A stretch of 64,000 nucleotides of DNA from Betaproteobacteria bacterium (GTDB taxonomy: Bacteria; Pseudomonadota; Gammaproteobacteria; Burkholderiales; Usitatibacteraceae), in the NCBI GenBank assembly GCA_016791265.1, contig JAEUMY010000003.1:62001-126000 (forward strand), in the 5' to 3' direction. The notes beneath the pieces were generated by a model. That model ran no database searches, had not been told where the DNA came from, and worked only from the letters and a program-made list of their open reading frames with translations. Positions 1-8,182 of this stretch are shown here, in pieces. The translations under genes were made by a program, and so were the position numbers. The number at the start of each line of letters is the position of its first letter. The stretch's first letter is position 1.

Positions 1-1502
1 CCCTGCCACTGCGGTGCGGCGAATCCCTGGCCCCAGACCTCGGCCTCGATGCGGCGCACGAAGTCGGCGGAGAGATCGTCGTCGCCCAACTCGCCGTCGA
101 CTTCGATCTGGCGGTTGAGATCGGCCGGCGCCAGCCACTCGCGCGCAACTTTTTCGAGCGCGGCTTTGAACGCCGGCAGGGCGTTGGGCGGCAACGTCAG
201 CCCGGCCGCAGCGGCGTGGCCGCCGAATTTGAGGATGAGATCAGGATGGCGCTTGGACACCAGATCGAGAGCATCGCGCAGATGCAGCGCGCTGATGGAA
301 CGGCCCGAGCCTTTTAGGTTCCCCTCGTTGTCGCGCGCGAACGCGATCACGGGGCGGTGGAACTTGTCCTTCACCCGCGAGGCCAGAATGCCGACGACAC
401 CTTGGTGCCAGTTCTCTTCGAAAAGGCACAGCGTGGCGCGCTGCTCGACTTCGGCGGCGTCAACGTCCTCCAGCCGGGCAAAGGCCTCGGCCTGCATGTC
501 GCCTTCAATGGCGCGGCGTTCGCGATTGAGCGCGTCCAGCTCGCGGGCCAGGCGCTGTGCCGTCGCGTCATCGTTGCTGATGAGGCATTCGATGCCGAGC
601 GACATGTCGTCCAGCCGCCCGGCCGCGTTGAGGCGCGGGCCGGCCACGAAGCCGAGGTCATACGCGGTGGCCTTCGCGAAGTCGCGCCCGGCGGCGAAGA
701 AGAGGGCCTTCACGCCCGGCTGCATGCGGCCGGCGCGAATGCGCTGCAGGCCTTGATGCACCAGCACGCGATTGTTGCTGTCCAGCTTGACCACATCCGC
801 GACCGTGCCCAGCGCCACCAGATCCAGCAGATCAGCGAGGTTGGGCTCGGCCTTGCCAGCGAATGCGCCACGCTCACGCAACGCTGCCCTCAGCGCCAGC
901 ATCACGTAGAACATCACGCCCACCCCCGCGAGGTTCTTGCTCGGGAATCCGCACTCGGGCTGGTTGGGGTTGATGATGCACGCGGCGTCCGGCAGGCGAT
1001 CACCCGGCAGATGGTGGTCGGTCACCAGCACGCGCATGCCGAGGCGGTTGGCTTCGGCCACGCCGTCCACGCTGGCGATGCCGTTGTCGACAGTGATGAT
1101 CCAGTCGGGCGACTGTTCGGCGGCGAGACGCACGATCTCGGGTGTCAGCCCATAGCCGTATTCGAAGCGATTCGGCACGATGAAGCTCACTCGCGCACCC
1201 ATCGCGGTCAGCGCGCGCAGCCCCACGGCGCAGGCCGTGGCGCCGTCCGCGTCGTAATCCGCGACGATGAGGAGCTTTTCTTGCCGCGCGATGGCATCGG
1301 CGAGAAGCGTGGCGGCATCGCGAATATTCGCAAGGCCGGCCGGCGCGATCAATGCATCCAGTTGCGTGCGCAGCTCCGCCGCCTCCCGCACCCCCCGCGC
1401 CGCATAGAGGCGCGCGAGCCTGGGGTCCACGCCTGATGCGGCCAGGGCGGCGGCGGCGGCGGGGTCAGTCTCGCGCTGGACGATGCGGGTGATGTCAGCC
1501 AT
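1..1502 (-). CDS. recJ: Single-stranded-DNA exonuclease RecJ (C-terminus outside window)
   Basis: RecJ degrades single-stranded DNA 5' to 3' in recombination and repair. I translated the minus strand from the ATG at 1502-1500; the frame stays open to the window edge, giving about the first 500 residues. Motif I of the DHH phosphoesterase family, DYDADG, is at residues 82-87, and the DHH motif (VTDHH) at about 160-164. The conserved core 'GPRLNAAGRL' follows near residue 285, and the DHHA1 region is visible with 'GGHAAAAGL'. The start lies 1 nt after the end of the rpfE-like gene, so the two are probably co-transcribed. One GCGAATATTCGC palindrome falls inside the gene and is read as A-N-I-R near residue 58. 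Confidence 0.95.
   Translation of the reverse strand, partial: MADITRIVQRETDPAAAAALAASGVDPRLARLYAARGVREAAELRTQLDALIAPAGLANIRDAATLLADAIARQEKLLIVADYDADGATACAVGLRALTAMGARVSFIVPNRFEYGYGLTPEIVRLAAEQSPDWIITVDNGIASVDGVAEANRLGMRVLVTDHHLPGDRLPDAACIINPNQPECGFPSKNLAGVGVMFYVMLALRAALRERGAFAGKAEPNLADLLDLVALGTVADVVKLDSNNRVLVHQGLQRIRAGRMQPGVKALFFAAGRDFAKATAYDLGFVAGPRLNAAGRLDDMSLGIECLISNDDATAQRLARELDALNRERRAIEGDMQAEAFARLEDVDAAEVEQRATLCLFEENWHQGVVGILASRVKDKFHRPVIAFARDNEGNLKGSGRSISALHLRDALDLVSKRHPDLILKFGGHAAAAGLTLPPNALPAFKAALEKVAREWLAPADLNRQIEVDGELGDDDLSADFVRRIEAEVWGQGFAAPQWQ
1320..1331. repeat. GCGAATATTCGC palindrome, copy 1 (in recJ)
   Basis: Perfect 12-bp palindrome inside recJ, read on the minus strand as Ala-Asn-Ile-Arg. 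Confidence 0.9.
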
Positions 1503-1503
1503 G

Positions 1504-2538
1504 TCAGCCGTGCAAATGCGCTGGCCGGCGCGAGCGCCACAGCTTCCACAGATCCAGCCGGGCCAAATGCAGGTACTGCGTGTGCCGCTCTCCCGGGAAC
1601 ACCGCTCGCACCATGGGCAGGCGCTTGTCCCATACCGCCTGCATCACGGGTTGGAACCAGTTGCGCTCCATGGTTTCCAGCGCGGCACGCCAGCCGGCTG
1701 CGTCATGCGCGCGCACTGCACGTGAGAGATCGTCCAGCACCACCAGAGACATGCCAGCTTCAGGCCGCGAGTCATACCAATGGGCGAAGGTGGGTGGCGT
1801 GACGCGGTACTCCGATTTGCCATGCACCGCGAGACCGCGAGTCAGCGTGTCCTCGGAATAAATGAATTCGGGCGCCAGACCAGGCTCGGCGGTGAGCGCG
1901 TCGCCGCCCCAGAACCACACGCTGCTGATGGGCGGTTCGCCACGGGATTCGCGTGCGACGTTGACGGGATGCTCGTGCAGCAGCATCTGGATTTCGTTAC
2001 CAAGGCGTTTCCAGTCGATGCCGCCAGCTTCACCAGGCAGGTGTTCAAAGATGGATTTGTCGGCCACTCGCCAGAGCGGTGTCGTCGCAGGCGGCGCGGT
2101 GGCTGCAACATGCACGATCCACTCCGTCGGCGAGATCACTCGTATCTCCAATCCGTCCTGCGCCAGATGCGGATTCAGCGTTCTGACCAGCGCTTCCGCC
2201 TCGCCAGCGGTGAGCGTGAACTGCGCGGCGCTGATCAACTGCAGATGGTCCCGCTCGATCCGTAGATGCACCGGGTCCGCGCACAGCCAGTGATCCGCGT
2301 CAGCGCTGGCCACGGCTGATTCGGGCATCAGCTCGGCGCGCGCCGACAGCCGCCGCAGCGCTGCCACCGGGGCGCCTCGCAGGCTGAAGGCGTTCAGCAG
2401 CCAATCTTCCTGCGTCATCGGGTCGCCGCGCTCCAGCCTGCCCTTGGACAGCAGCGTGTCGAGGCCGGGGGTACTGGGCCAGTCCGTGGGAAAAGCGGCG
2501 GGGGGGAAAAGGTCAGGGACGAGGAGGGTCAGGGGCAT
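1504..2538 (-). CDS. RpfE-like conserved protein upstream of recJ
   Basis: A 344-residue protein that I recognise as the RpfE-type family found next to recJ in beta- and gammaproteobacteria. It is sometimes labelled a phosphoglycerate-mutase-like regulatory protein, but its biochemical function is not established. The N-terminus reads 'MPLTLLVPDLFPP', typical of the family, and a conserved centre reads 'NEIQMLLHEHPVN...SVWFWGGD', where the WFWGG core is a family hallmark. There is no signal peptide or membrane segment. The stop codon is 1 nt from the recJ start, indicating a two-gene operon rpfE-recJ. The upstream gap of about 200 bp to lolC carries one palindrome and one structured repeat. 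Confidence 0.75.
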   Translation of the reverse strand: MPLTLLVPDLFPPAAFPTDWPSTPGLDTLLSKGRLERGDPMTQEDWLLNAFSLRGAPVAALRRLSARAELMPESAVASADADHWLCADPVHLRIERDHLQLISAAQFTLTAGEAEALVRTLNPHLAQDGLEIRVISPTEWIVHVAATAPPATTPLWRVADKSIFEHLPGEAGGIDWKRLGNEIQMLLHEHPVNVARESRGEPPISSVWFWGGDALTAEPGLAPEFIYSEDTLTRGLAVHGKSEYRVTPPTFAHWYDSRPEAGMSLVVLDDLSRAVRAHDAAGWRAALETMERNWFQPVMQAVWDKRLPMVRAVFPGERHTQYLHLARLDLWKLWRSRRPAHLHG

Positions 2539-2557
2539 GGGGCGAATTCTAGCTGGT

Positions 2558-2569
2558 GCGAATATTCGC
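2558..2569. repeat. GCGAATATTCGC palindrome, copy 2 (rpfE/lolC gap)
   Basis: Perfect copy in the divergent intergenic region, about 20 bp upstream of the rpfE-like start codon. Confidence 0.9.
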
Positions 2570-2650
2570 GGCCCTCGTTCGTTGTTGCCGCTTACGCGGG
2601 AGCGACGGGCTCCGGCGCGTCTTGTGGCACACTCCCGCCGTTCCTCTCAA

Positions 2651-2747
2651 TGCGACTAGTTGAAGTCCGGGGGACTTCAACTGGATGCCGAAGGCAGGCC
2701 CACAGGGCTTCAGCCATCGCCCTGGCGAGGGGTGAACAATATTCGAC
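2651..2747. repeat. Structured ~97-bp repeat, copy A (lolC leader)
   Basis: Begins TGCGACTAG and ends AATATTCGAC, directly against the lolC ATG. The first hairpin has a perfect 9-bp stem TTGAAGTCC/GGACTTCAA around a GGG loop (2660-2680). A second, imperfect hairpin spans about 2709-2737. The element aligns base for base with the copy at 6681-6778 apart from a 1-nt length difference. Where the stems differ between copies, both arms change together. The outer ends look like the two halves of TGCGA/ATATTCGCA. Confidence 0.85.
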
Positions 2748-3992
2748 ATGCAACCCTACGAACTCTTTGTCGGCCTGCGCTACACCCGCGCCAAGCGCCG
2801 CAACCACTTCATCTCCTTCATCTCGCTGGCGTCCATGCTTGGCATCGCGCTCGGCATCACTGCGCTCATCACCGTCATGTCGGTGATGAACGGGTTCCAG
2901 AAAGAGGTGCGCGCGCGCATCCTTGGCGTGGCATCGCACATTCTCGTGCAGGGTGATGACAAAGGGCTGGCCAACTGGCGCGAGGTCATTGACCAGACGA
3001 AGAAGCATCCGCGCGTGGTGGGCGCCGCACCGTTTGTGAACGGACAGGGCCTGCTGGCCGCAGGCGCCAATGTGCGCGGCGCGCTGGTGCGCGGCGTCTC
3101 CATCAGTGAGGAAGGGCAGGTTTCGGACCTCCCGCAACAGATCAAACTGGGCGCCTGGGAGAACCTCAAGCCCGGCGAATTCGGCGTCATTCTCGGCGTG
3201 GATCTGGCGCGCGCATTGCGCGTCTCTCTCGGCGAGCGCGTGACCATGATCACGCCCAAGGGTCAGGTCACGCCGGCCGGGCTGCTGCCGCGCATGCGCA
3301 GTCTCACTGTGGTCGGCATCTTCGCGGCGGGCCACTATGAATTTGATTCCACCCTGGCGCTGATGCACGTCGCAGATGCGCAGAAACTCTTCCAGCTGGA
3401 CGACGCCGTGAGCGGCATTCGCCTCAAAGTGGATGACATCTTCGCCGCACCTCAAGTCAGCCGCGAGCTGGCCAAGACCCTCACCGTCGATGCCTTCCTG
3501 CTCGACTGGACGCGCCAGAACGTCAACTACTTCCGCGCGGTCGAAATCGAAAAACGCATGATGTTCATCATCCTGACCCTCATCATCGCGGTCGCCGCGT
3601 TCAACCTCGTGTCGACGCTGGTGATGGTCGTGACCGACAAGCATCCCGACATCGCGATACTCCGCACGCTGGGCGCCAGCCCCGGCAGCATCATGAAGAT
3701 CTTCATCGTGCAGGGTGTGGTCATCGGCGTCATCGGCACCGTGCTGGGCGTGATCGGCGGCTTGCTGCTGGCGGCCAACATCGACGTCATCGTCCCCGCG
3801 ATCGAGCGCGCGTTCAACTTCCAGATACTCTCCAAGGAGGTGTACTACATCTCCGAGATTCCCTCGCACATCCTGGCGCCGGACGTGATATGGGTGGCGG
3901 TGGTGTCTTTGGTGCTGTCGTTTGTGGCGACGCTCTATCCCAGTTGGCGGGCGTCGAAGGTCAATCCGGCGGAGGCGTTGAGGTATGAGTAG
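2748..3992 (+). CDS. lolC: Lipoprotein-releasing ABC transporter permease LolC/LolE
   Basis: Inner-membrane permease of the Lol system, which with LolD passes outer-membrane lipoproteins to the carrier LolA. At 414 aa it has the usual family length. A first transmembrane segment is at about residues 20-45 ('SLASMLGIALGITALITVMS') after the N-terminal 'PYELFVGLRYTRA' family signature. A MacB-like periplasmic domain of about 220 residues comes next. Three C-terminal membrane segments follow from about residue 270, ending 'YPSWRASKVNPAEALRYE', which is diagnostic. The start is the ATG immediately after a structured repeat, which replaces a normal leader; the nearest purine run (GAGGGG) is about 15 nt away. 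lolD follows 132 bp downstream. No second permease is present, as is usual in betaproteobacteria. Confidence 0.95.
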   Translation: MQPYELFVGLRYTRAKRRNHFISFISLASMLGIALGITALITVMSVMNGFQKEVRARILGVASHILVQGDDKGLANWREVIDQTKKHPRVVGAAPFVNGQGLLAAGANVRGALVRGVSISEEGQVSDLPQQIKLGAWENLKPGEFGVILGVDLARALRVSLGERVTMITPKGQVTPAGLLPRMRSLTVVGIFAAGHYEFDSTLALMHVADAQKLFQLDDAVSGIRLKVDDIFAAPQVSRELAKTLTVDAFLLDWTRQNVNYFRAVEIEKRMMFIILTLIIAVAAFNLVSTLVMVVTDKHPDIAILRTLGASPGSIMKIFIVQGVVIGVIGTVLGVIGGLLLAANIDVIVPAIERAFNFQILSKEVYYISEIPSHILAPDVIWVAVVSLVLSFVATLYPSWRASKVNPAEALRYE

Positions 3993-4124
3993 CGCCATGA
4001 ACGAAAACGCATGGCCGAAAGCAGGCGGGTTTTGCCACTGCGCGCTTGCGGGGATGCGCCGAGCCGCTATGGCGCAGCGCGCGACAAGATGCCAATCGAA
4101 CTTGCGAGAGCTTGAGGAGCGCGC

Positions 4125-4793
4125 ATGACTGTCATCCACTGCGCCAACCTCACCAAGACCTTCGGCCAGGGAGATCTTGATGTCGATGTCCTGAAGGGCG
4201 TCACGTTCACCGTCAATCCCGGCGACAACATCGCCATCGTCGGCGCGTCAGGCTCCGGAAAAAGCACGCTGCTGCACATTCTCGGCGGGCTGGATGCAGC
4301 AACGAGCGGCGAGGTCACTCTGTTGGGCGAGAACATCAATGCGCTGAGTCCTGCCGCGCAGGGGCGGCTCCGCAACAAGGCGCTGGGCTTCGTGTACCAG
4401 TTCCATCACCTGCTGCCGGAGTTCACGGCCGTGGAAAACGTCGCGATGCCGCTCCTCATCCGTGGTGAATCCGCAGCGAATGCCACCAAGGCTGCGCTGG
4501 ACATGCTGGGTGAGGTGGGCCTCGCACATCGCGTGCGCCACAAGCCGGGCGAACTCTCGGGTGGCGAACGTCAGCGGGTGGCTGTTGCGCGGGCGCTGGT
4601 GACCCAGCCTGCCTGCATCCTGGCGGATGAGCCGACCGGCAATCTGGATCGCAAGACGGCGGACGGGGTGTTTGATCTCATGCTTAGACTCAATGCTTCG
4701 CGTGGTGCGAGTCTCGTGATGGTGACGCATGATGCGGCGCTGGCGCGGCGGATGGGCAGGGTGATGACGTTGACGGATGGAGTGTTGGGTTGA
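4125..4793 (+). CDS. lolD: Lipoprotein-releasing ABC transporter ATPase LolD
   Basis: Cytoplasmic ATPase that powers the LolC permease encoded just upstream. It is 222 aa, normal for LolD. Walker A 'GASGSGKST' is at about residues 40-48, the Q-loop/LolD region '[18 protein letters not shown]' at about 90-107, the ABC signature '[10 protein letters not shown]' at about 145-154, and Walker B with the catalytic Glu in '[12 protein letters not shown]'. The H-loop is 'VMVTHD'. The start follows a purine-rich GAGGAG ribosome site. The stop overlaps the start of the next small ORF, so the two are probably translated together. Confidence 0.96.
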   Translation: MTVIHCANLTKTFGQGDLDVDVLKGVTFTVNPGDNIAIVGASGSGKSTLLHILGGLDAATSGEVTLLGENINALSPAAQGRLRNKALGFVYQFHHLLPEFTAVENVAMPLLIRGESAANATKAALDMLGEVGLAHRVRHKPGELSGGERQRVAVARALVTQPACILADEPTGNLDRKTADGVFDLMLRLNASRGASLVMVTHDAALARRMGRVMTLTDGVLG

Positions 4794-5044
4794 CACAACC
4801 CCTCCCTCCGATAGATCCAAGCGGCCGCTTGCTTCAAGTAGGAACTATCGTTCTCGTGCCCAAGATTCCTGACTGGTTGTCGCACAATCTTCCTGATACA
4901 GATGTGATGGCTCTCAGGCAATGCGAGAACACGCGAATGCGGGTAGCTCGAATTGATGATTATGGATATCTGTGGTTTCTGGCTGCCGACGATGTCGGCG
5001 AGTGGTTTTGCTTGAGGCCAGATGACGTCCATTTAGTTGAATAG
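4790..5044 (+). CDS. Small hypothetical protein
   Basis: An 84-residue soluble protein rich in Asp, Trp and Val; I do not recognise a family. It starts at a TTG that overlaps the lolD stop (TTGA), suggesting translational coupling. The repeating pattern of short hydrophobic stretches ('[10 protein letters not shown]', '[10 protein letters not shown]', '[14 protein letters not shown]') suggests a small beta-barrel fold. It ends 13 bp before the converging alkyltransferase-like gene. Codon use is less GC-rich than in lolD, which could mean recent arrival or relaxed constraint. Confidence 0.55.
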   Translation: MTQPLPPIDPSGRLLQVGTIVLVPKIPDWLSHNLPDTDVMALRQCENTRMRVARIDDYGYLWFLAADDVGEWFCLRPDDVHLVE

Positions 5045-5057
5045 CTGCGCGAGCAAA

Positions 5058-5366
5058 TCACTCCCAGCGAAACCGCTTCAACGCGATCCGCCCCTGCGCA
5101 CCAAACTCCACCCCTTCCTCCTCCAGCAACACCCGCTGCCACTCATCATTCCCGTCCAACCCGCGCCGGCTGATCTGTCCTTGACTATTCACCACACGAT
5201 GCCAAGGCACCTTGCTTCCCGGCGGCAGTGAAGACAAAGCGAACCCGACATGCCGCGCATGACGGGGGTGGCCGGCCAGCGCGGCGATCTGGCCGTAAGT
5301 CGCCACCTTGCCGCGTGGAATTTTCCGGATGATGGCGTAGAAGGATGTGTACAGATCGGAACTCAC
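5058..5366 (-). CDS. Alkyltransferase-like protein (ATL, YbaZ type)
   Basis: Matches the C-terminal DNA-binding domain of O6-alkylguanine-DNA alkyltransferases, 102 aa, the normal length of stand-alone ATL proteins. The methyltransferase motif PCHR is replaced by PWHR ('VPWHRVVNSQGQIS', about residues 53-66), so the acceptor cysteine is absent. ATLs of this type bind O6-alkylguanine lesions and hand them to nucleotide excision repair instead of repairing them directly. The helix-turn-helix 'GKVATYGQIAALAG' and the arginine-finger region are present. The gene converges with the small ORF after lolD and is divergent from pabBC, with a gap of about 55 bp. Confidence 0.9.
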   Translation of the reverse strand: MSSDLYTSFYAIIRKIPRGKVATYGQIAALAGHPRHARHVGFALSSLPPGSKVPWHRVVNSQGQISRRGLDGNDEWQRVLLEEEGVEFGAQGRIALKRFRWE

Positions 5367-5421
5367 GTGGGCTGTGCCAAGTCAATCAAATGAATGATGA
5401 CGGCAGCGTATCATCCGCGCC

Positions 5422-7269
5422 ATGTCTGAAGCCGCTACGCCGAATCCCAGCGCCGCCATCCGCGCGGTCGTGCATGACGCCACGCGCTGCGAGTGGCTGG
5501 CGCTGTCCCAGCCGGTGCGAATATTCGCAACATCCCGCCCTGCGGATGTGGTTGCGTTGCTGGCCGATGTTGACCATGCGGTGGCGAACGGGGAGGGCAT
5601 CGCCGCCGGCTGGGTGAGCTATGAGGCGGCCACGGCATTCGACGCGCATCTTTCCGTGAAGCCCGCGGGGCCGGTACCGCTGCTCTGGTTCGGCGTGTTT
5701 GCCGACGCCGAGTCGGTCACGTTGCCCGATGCGTTCGATGAAATCGTGGCGCAGGATTGGACGGCCGATATGGATGAAGCAGGCCACGCCACCGCCGTGC
5801 GCCGCGTTCTCGACTACATCCGCGAAGGCGACACGTACCAGGTCAACTGCACCTATCGCCAGCACGCCCCGTTCCATGGCGATCCGTGGCGCGTCTTCCA
5901 GCGGCTGGTGGCGGCGCAGCGTGAATCCTATGGCGCGTTCATCGACACCGGCCGCCATGTCGTGTGCAGCGCGTCACCCGAGCTGTATTTCCGTCTCGAC
6001 GGCGAACGCGTCGTCTCCAAGCCCATGAAAGGCACAGCCGCGCGCGGCCTCACGCTGGCCGAAGATCGTGACCAGGCGCGCAACCTCAGAGCGTCCGAGA
6101 AAGAGCGCGCCGAGAACCTGATGATCGTCGACATGGTGCGGAACGACTTCGGTCGCCTCGCCGACACGGGCAGCGTGAAAGTGCCGCAGCTTTTCACGGT
6201 GGAGAAATACCCGACGCTTTGGACCATGACCTCCACGGTGGAGGCGCGCACCGACGCCAGCCTCTCGCGAATATTCGCAGAGACCTTCCCGCCCGCGTCC
6301 ATCACTGGCGCGCCGAAACGACGCACCATGGAGATCATCGCGGAGCTGGAGCGTTCACCGCGCGGCGTCTACACCGGCGCCGTGGGCTTCATCGCGCCCA
6401 ATCGTATTGCTCAGTTCAATGTCGCCATCCGCACGCTGGTCGTCGACCGCGAGCGGCGCGAGGCGGAGTACGGCGTGGGCAGCGGCATCGTCTGGGATTC
6501 GGTGCCAGCACGCGAATGGCAGGAGTGCGCGACCAAGAGCCGCATCCTGAAGAGCCCCATCACGCCCTTCGAGCTGCTGGAGACGCTGAAGTGGACGCCG
6601 GAGGAGGGGTATGTGCTGCTGGAGCGGCATCTCTCGCGGCTCATGGATTCGGCGGAGTACTTTGATGTGCCGTTGCATGTTGCGACTAGCCAGAGTCCGG
6701 GGGACTCTGGCTGGACGCCGAAGGCGGTCCCGAAGGGATCCAGCAATCGCCCTGAGCGATTGCTGGACAATATTCGCAAGGCGCTGGCTGACGCTGCGCA
6801 GGGCTTCGGCGGCACCGCGCAGCGTGTTCGGCTGCTGGTCGATTACGCAGCGAATATTCGCATTGAAGCTAAGCCGCTCAATCTGTCGGATCAACCGATC
6901 ATGCGCGTTGCCCTGGCCGCGCAGCTGATCGACTCAAACAATCGCTTCCTGTATCACAAGACCACCCACCGCGATCACTACGACGCTGCGCGCGCCAGCC
7001 GGCCGGGCTTCGATGATGTCGTACTGTGGAACGAGCGGGGCGAGGTATGCGAGACCACGATTGCCAATCTCGCCATTCAGATCGACGGCCAATGGGTCAC
7101 GCCGCCGGTGTCATCCGGATTGCTGCCCGGCACGCTGCGGGCAGAGATGCTGGCAAGAGGTGAGTTGGTGGAGCGGATCGTAACGGTAGATGAGCTGAAG
7201 TCGGTTGCGAATATTCGCTTGTTCAACTCTGTGCGTGGCGTGTTTGAAGGGACGCTTTCAGTCACCTAA
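5422..7269 (+). CDS. pabBC: Fused aminodeoxychorismate synthase component I / aminodeoxychorismate lyase (PabB-PabC)
   Basis: Makes p-aminobenzoate for folate. The N-terminal two thirds is PabB: 'PMKGTAARG' (about residues 203-211, whose Lys is the residue typical of ADC synthase), 'MIVDMVRNDFGRL' and 'ASITGAPKRRTMEII'. The C-terminal third, from about residue 380, is a PLP-dependent lyase: 'LERHLSRLMDSAEYF', the probable PLP lysine in 'YHKTTHRDHYDAAR', and 'ETTIANLAIQ...GLLPGTLRAEML'. The length of 615 aa fits the fusion known in proteobacteria. Two oddities: it contains four exact GCGAATATTCGC palindromes, and a structured repeat that adds 28 in-frame residues ('SQSPGDSGWTPKAVPKGS' and following) in a lyase loop. 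The gene overlaps the converging SEC-C gene by a few bases at its stop. Confidence 0.95.
   Translation: MSEAATPNPSAAIRAVVHDATRCEWLALSQPVRIFATSRPADVVALLADVDHAVANGEGIAAGWVSYEAATAFDAHLSVKPAGPVPLLWFGVFADAESVTLPDAFDEIVAQDWTADMDEAGHATAVRRVLDYIREGDTYQVNCTYRQHAPFHGDPWRVFQRLVAAQRESYGAFIDTGRHVVCSASPELYFRLDGERVVSKPMKGTAARGLTLAEDRDQARNLRASEKERAENLMIVDMVRNDFGRLADTGSVKVPQLFTVEKYPTLWTMTSTVEARTDASLSRIFAETFPPASITGAPKRRTMEIIAELERSPRGVYTGAVGFIAPNRIAQFNVAIRTLVVDRERREAEYGVGSGIVWDSVPAREWQECATKSRILKSPITPFELLETLKWTPEEGYVLLERHLSRLMDSAEYFDVPLHVATSQSPGDSGWTPKAVPKGSSNRPERLLDNIRKALADAAQGFGGTAQRVRLLVDYAANIRIEAKPLNLSDQPIMRVALAAQLIDSNNRFLYHKTTHRDHYDAARASRPGFDDVVLWNERGEVCETTIANLAIQIDGQWVTPPVSSGLLPGTLRAEMLARGELVERIVTVDELKSVANIRLFNSVRGVFEGTLSVT
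5517..5528. repeat. GCGAATATTCGC palindrome, copy 3 (in pabBC)
   Basis: Perfect copy near the PabB N-terminus, read as R-I-F-A. Confidence 0.9.
6267..6278. repeat. GCGAATATTCGC palindrome, copy 4 (in pabBC)
   Basis: Perfect copy, read as R-I-F-A just before the conserved SITGAPK motif. Confidence 0.9.
6681..6778. repeat. Structured ~97-bp repeat, copy B (in-frame in pabBC)
   Basis: Same element as at 2651-2747, here within the lyase part of pabBC. The first hairpin CCAGAGTCC/GGACTCTGG (GGG loop) replaces TTGAAGTCC/GGACTTCAA of copy A with both arms changed. The second hairpin CCAGCAATCGC/GCGATTGCTGG (CCTGA loop) is perfect. The ends are TGCGA and AATATTCGCA. Compared with an intact 14-bp palindrome the insert adds 84 nt, exactly 28 codons, with no stop in the frame used. 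Confidence 0.85.
6850..6861. repeat. GCGAATATTCGC palindrome, copy 5 (in pabBC)
   Basis: Perfect copy in the lyase domain, read as A-N-I-R. Confidence 0.9.
7207..7218. repeat. GCGAATATTCGC palindrome, copy 6 (in pabBC)
   Basis: Perfect copy close to the C-terminus, read as A-N-I-R. Confidence 0.9.
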
Positions 7270-7838
7270 CCCAGCCGCGCCTCATGCTTGTTGTATGCCG
7301 CCAGAAACGCCGCATCGCCGATCACTGACAGCTTCCCCGCTTGTTCCACCAGCACCGGCCTGCCCGTGCGCTGTTGAAACGCCCGCAGCCAGCCCAGCGT
7401 CGCCTCATCCGGCTCGCGTCCCGCATAACGCAGCACGTACGCACGCTTGCCGCGCCAGCCCACGGGAAAGATCAGCATCCCCAACTTGTCCGGCCGCCAG
7501 TCATCCGGGAACGGGCTGCCCGCTTCCAGCCAGCCGCAGACGAAGTCGCGGCAGGGCTGCTGCGGGCGCGTTTCGTAAATGCCGCAGCCGCCTTGCTCTG
7601 GCTTCGCGCGAAAGGCGCAGGGCCGGCCGGGATGCATGGGAATGCCGTTGACCACACCCTTGGCCCAGCCATCGCAGCAGGCAGTGCAGGTGCCGCAGGT
7701 GCGCGCGGTACTCGCAACCGGTCGGGACGAGGTAGATGCCTCGGCATGAATGGGCGTGACGCCGTGGCACTTCTTGAACTTGAGGCCGCTGCCGCAGGGG
7801 CAGGGGTCGTTGGGACGGGCATTCACGCTACCGGTCAT
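7266..7838 (-). CDS. SEC-C motif / YkgJ-type cysteine-cluster protein
   Basis: A 190-residue protein with two metal-binding modules. The N-terminal SEC-C zinc motif is 'PCPCGSGLKFKKCHG' (about residues 12-26). It is followed by a YkgJ-type cysteine cluster with 'CGTCTACCDGW', 'CAFRAKPEQGGCGIYETRP' and 'CRDFVCGWLE'. YkgJ-like proteins are predicted to bind zinc or an Fe-S cluster; their physiological role is unknown. The start overlaps the stop of the tumA gene by 4 nt, so it may be transcribed with the toxin-antitoxin pair. Its stop overlaps the converging pabBC stop. Confidence 0.8.
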   Translation of the reverse strand: MTGSVNARPNDPCPCGSGLKFKKCHGVTPIHAEASTSSRPVASTARTCGTCTACCDGWAKGVVNGIPMHPGRPCAFRAKPEQGGCGIYETRPQQPCRDFVCGWLEAGSPFPDDWRPDKLGMLIFPVGWRGKRAYVLRYAGREPDEATLGWLRAFQQRTGRPVLVEQAGKLSVIGDAAFLAAYNKHEARLG

Positions 7839-8182
7839 GCAGCGTGCAACAGGAATTCCACCTTCACGGCTTCATAGGGAAACGTGACCTGTCCATCTTC
7901 CGTGCGTTCCAGAACCCCCGCAGCAAGCAGCGCCGAGATGTCGGCATGCACCGCCTTGACGTCCCGCTCGACCCGGCGCGATGCCTCGCGAATGGACACC
8001 GGCCCGGCACCGCACAATGCCTTGAGTAGTTCCCAGCGTTTGGCCGTCAGAACTTTCCACAGCAACTCCGGCGTCGCGAACGCGATGCGCGCTTCGCGCG
8101 CGGCCTTTCCGGACTTCCATGCGGCGGCAAAGTCTGCCATGGCGACTTTGGGTGCCTTCACTTCAAGCGTCACGGTTTTCAA
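7835..8182 (-). CDS. tumA: TumA-type HTH antitoxin
   Basis: A 115-residue winged-helix DNA-binding protein. A helix-turn-helix is visible in 'GPVSIREASRRVERDVKAVHADISALLAAGVLE' (written across two helices, about residues 60-92), followed by a short beta wing 'TEDGQVTFPYEAVKVEF'. It overlaps the 3' end of the upstream TumE-like toxin gene by 20 nt, the usual arrangement for this toxin-first pair. By family knowledge it neutralises the toxin and represses the shared promoter. The inverted repeat over the promoter -35 at 8495-8511 is a likely operator. Confidence 0.72.
   Translation of the reverse strand: MKTVTLEVKAPKVAMADFAAAWKSGKAAREARIAFATPELLWKVLTAKRWELLKALCGAGPVSIREASRRVERDVKAVHADISALLAAGVLERTEDGQVTFPYEAVKVEFLLHAA

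Noticed and set aside
2592..4139. 515-residue minus-strand open frame opposite lolC
   Set aside because: It is rich in His/Asp/Arg, matches no family, and mirrors the third-codon GC bias of lolC; a shadow frame.
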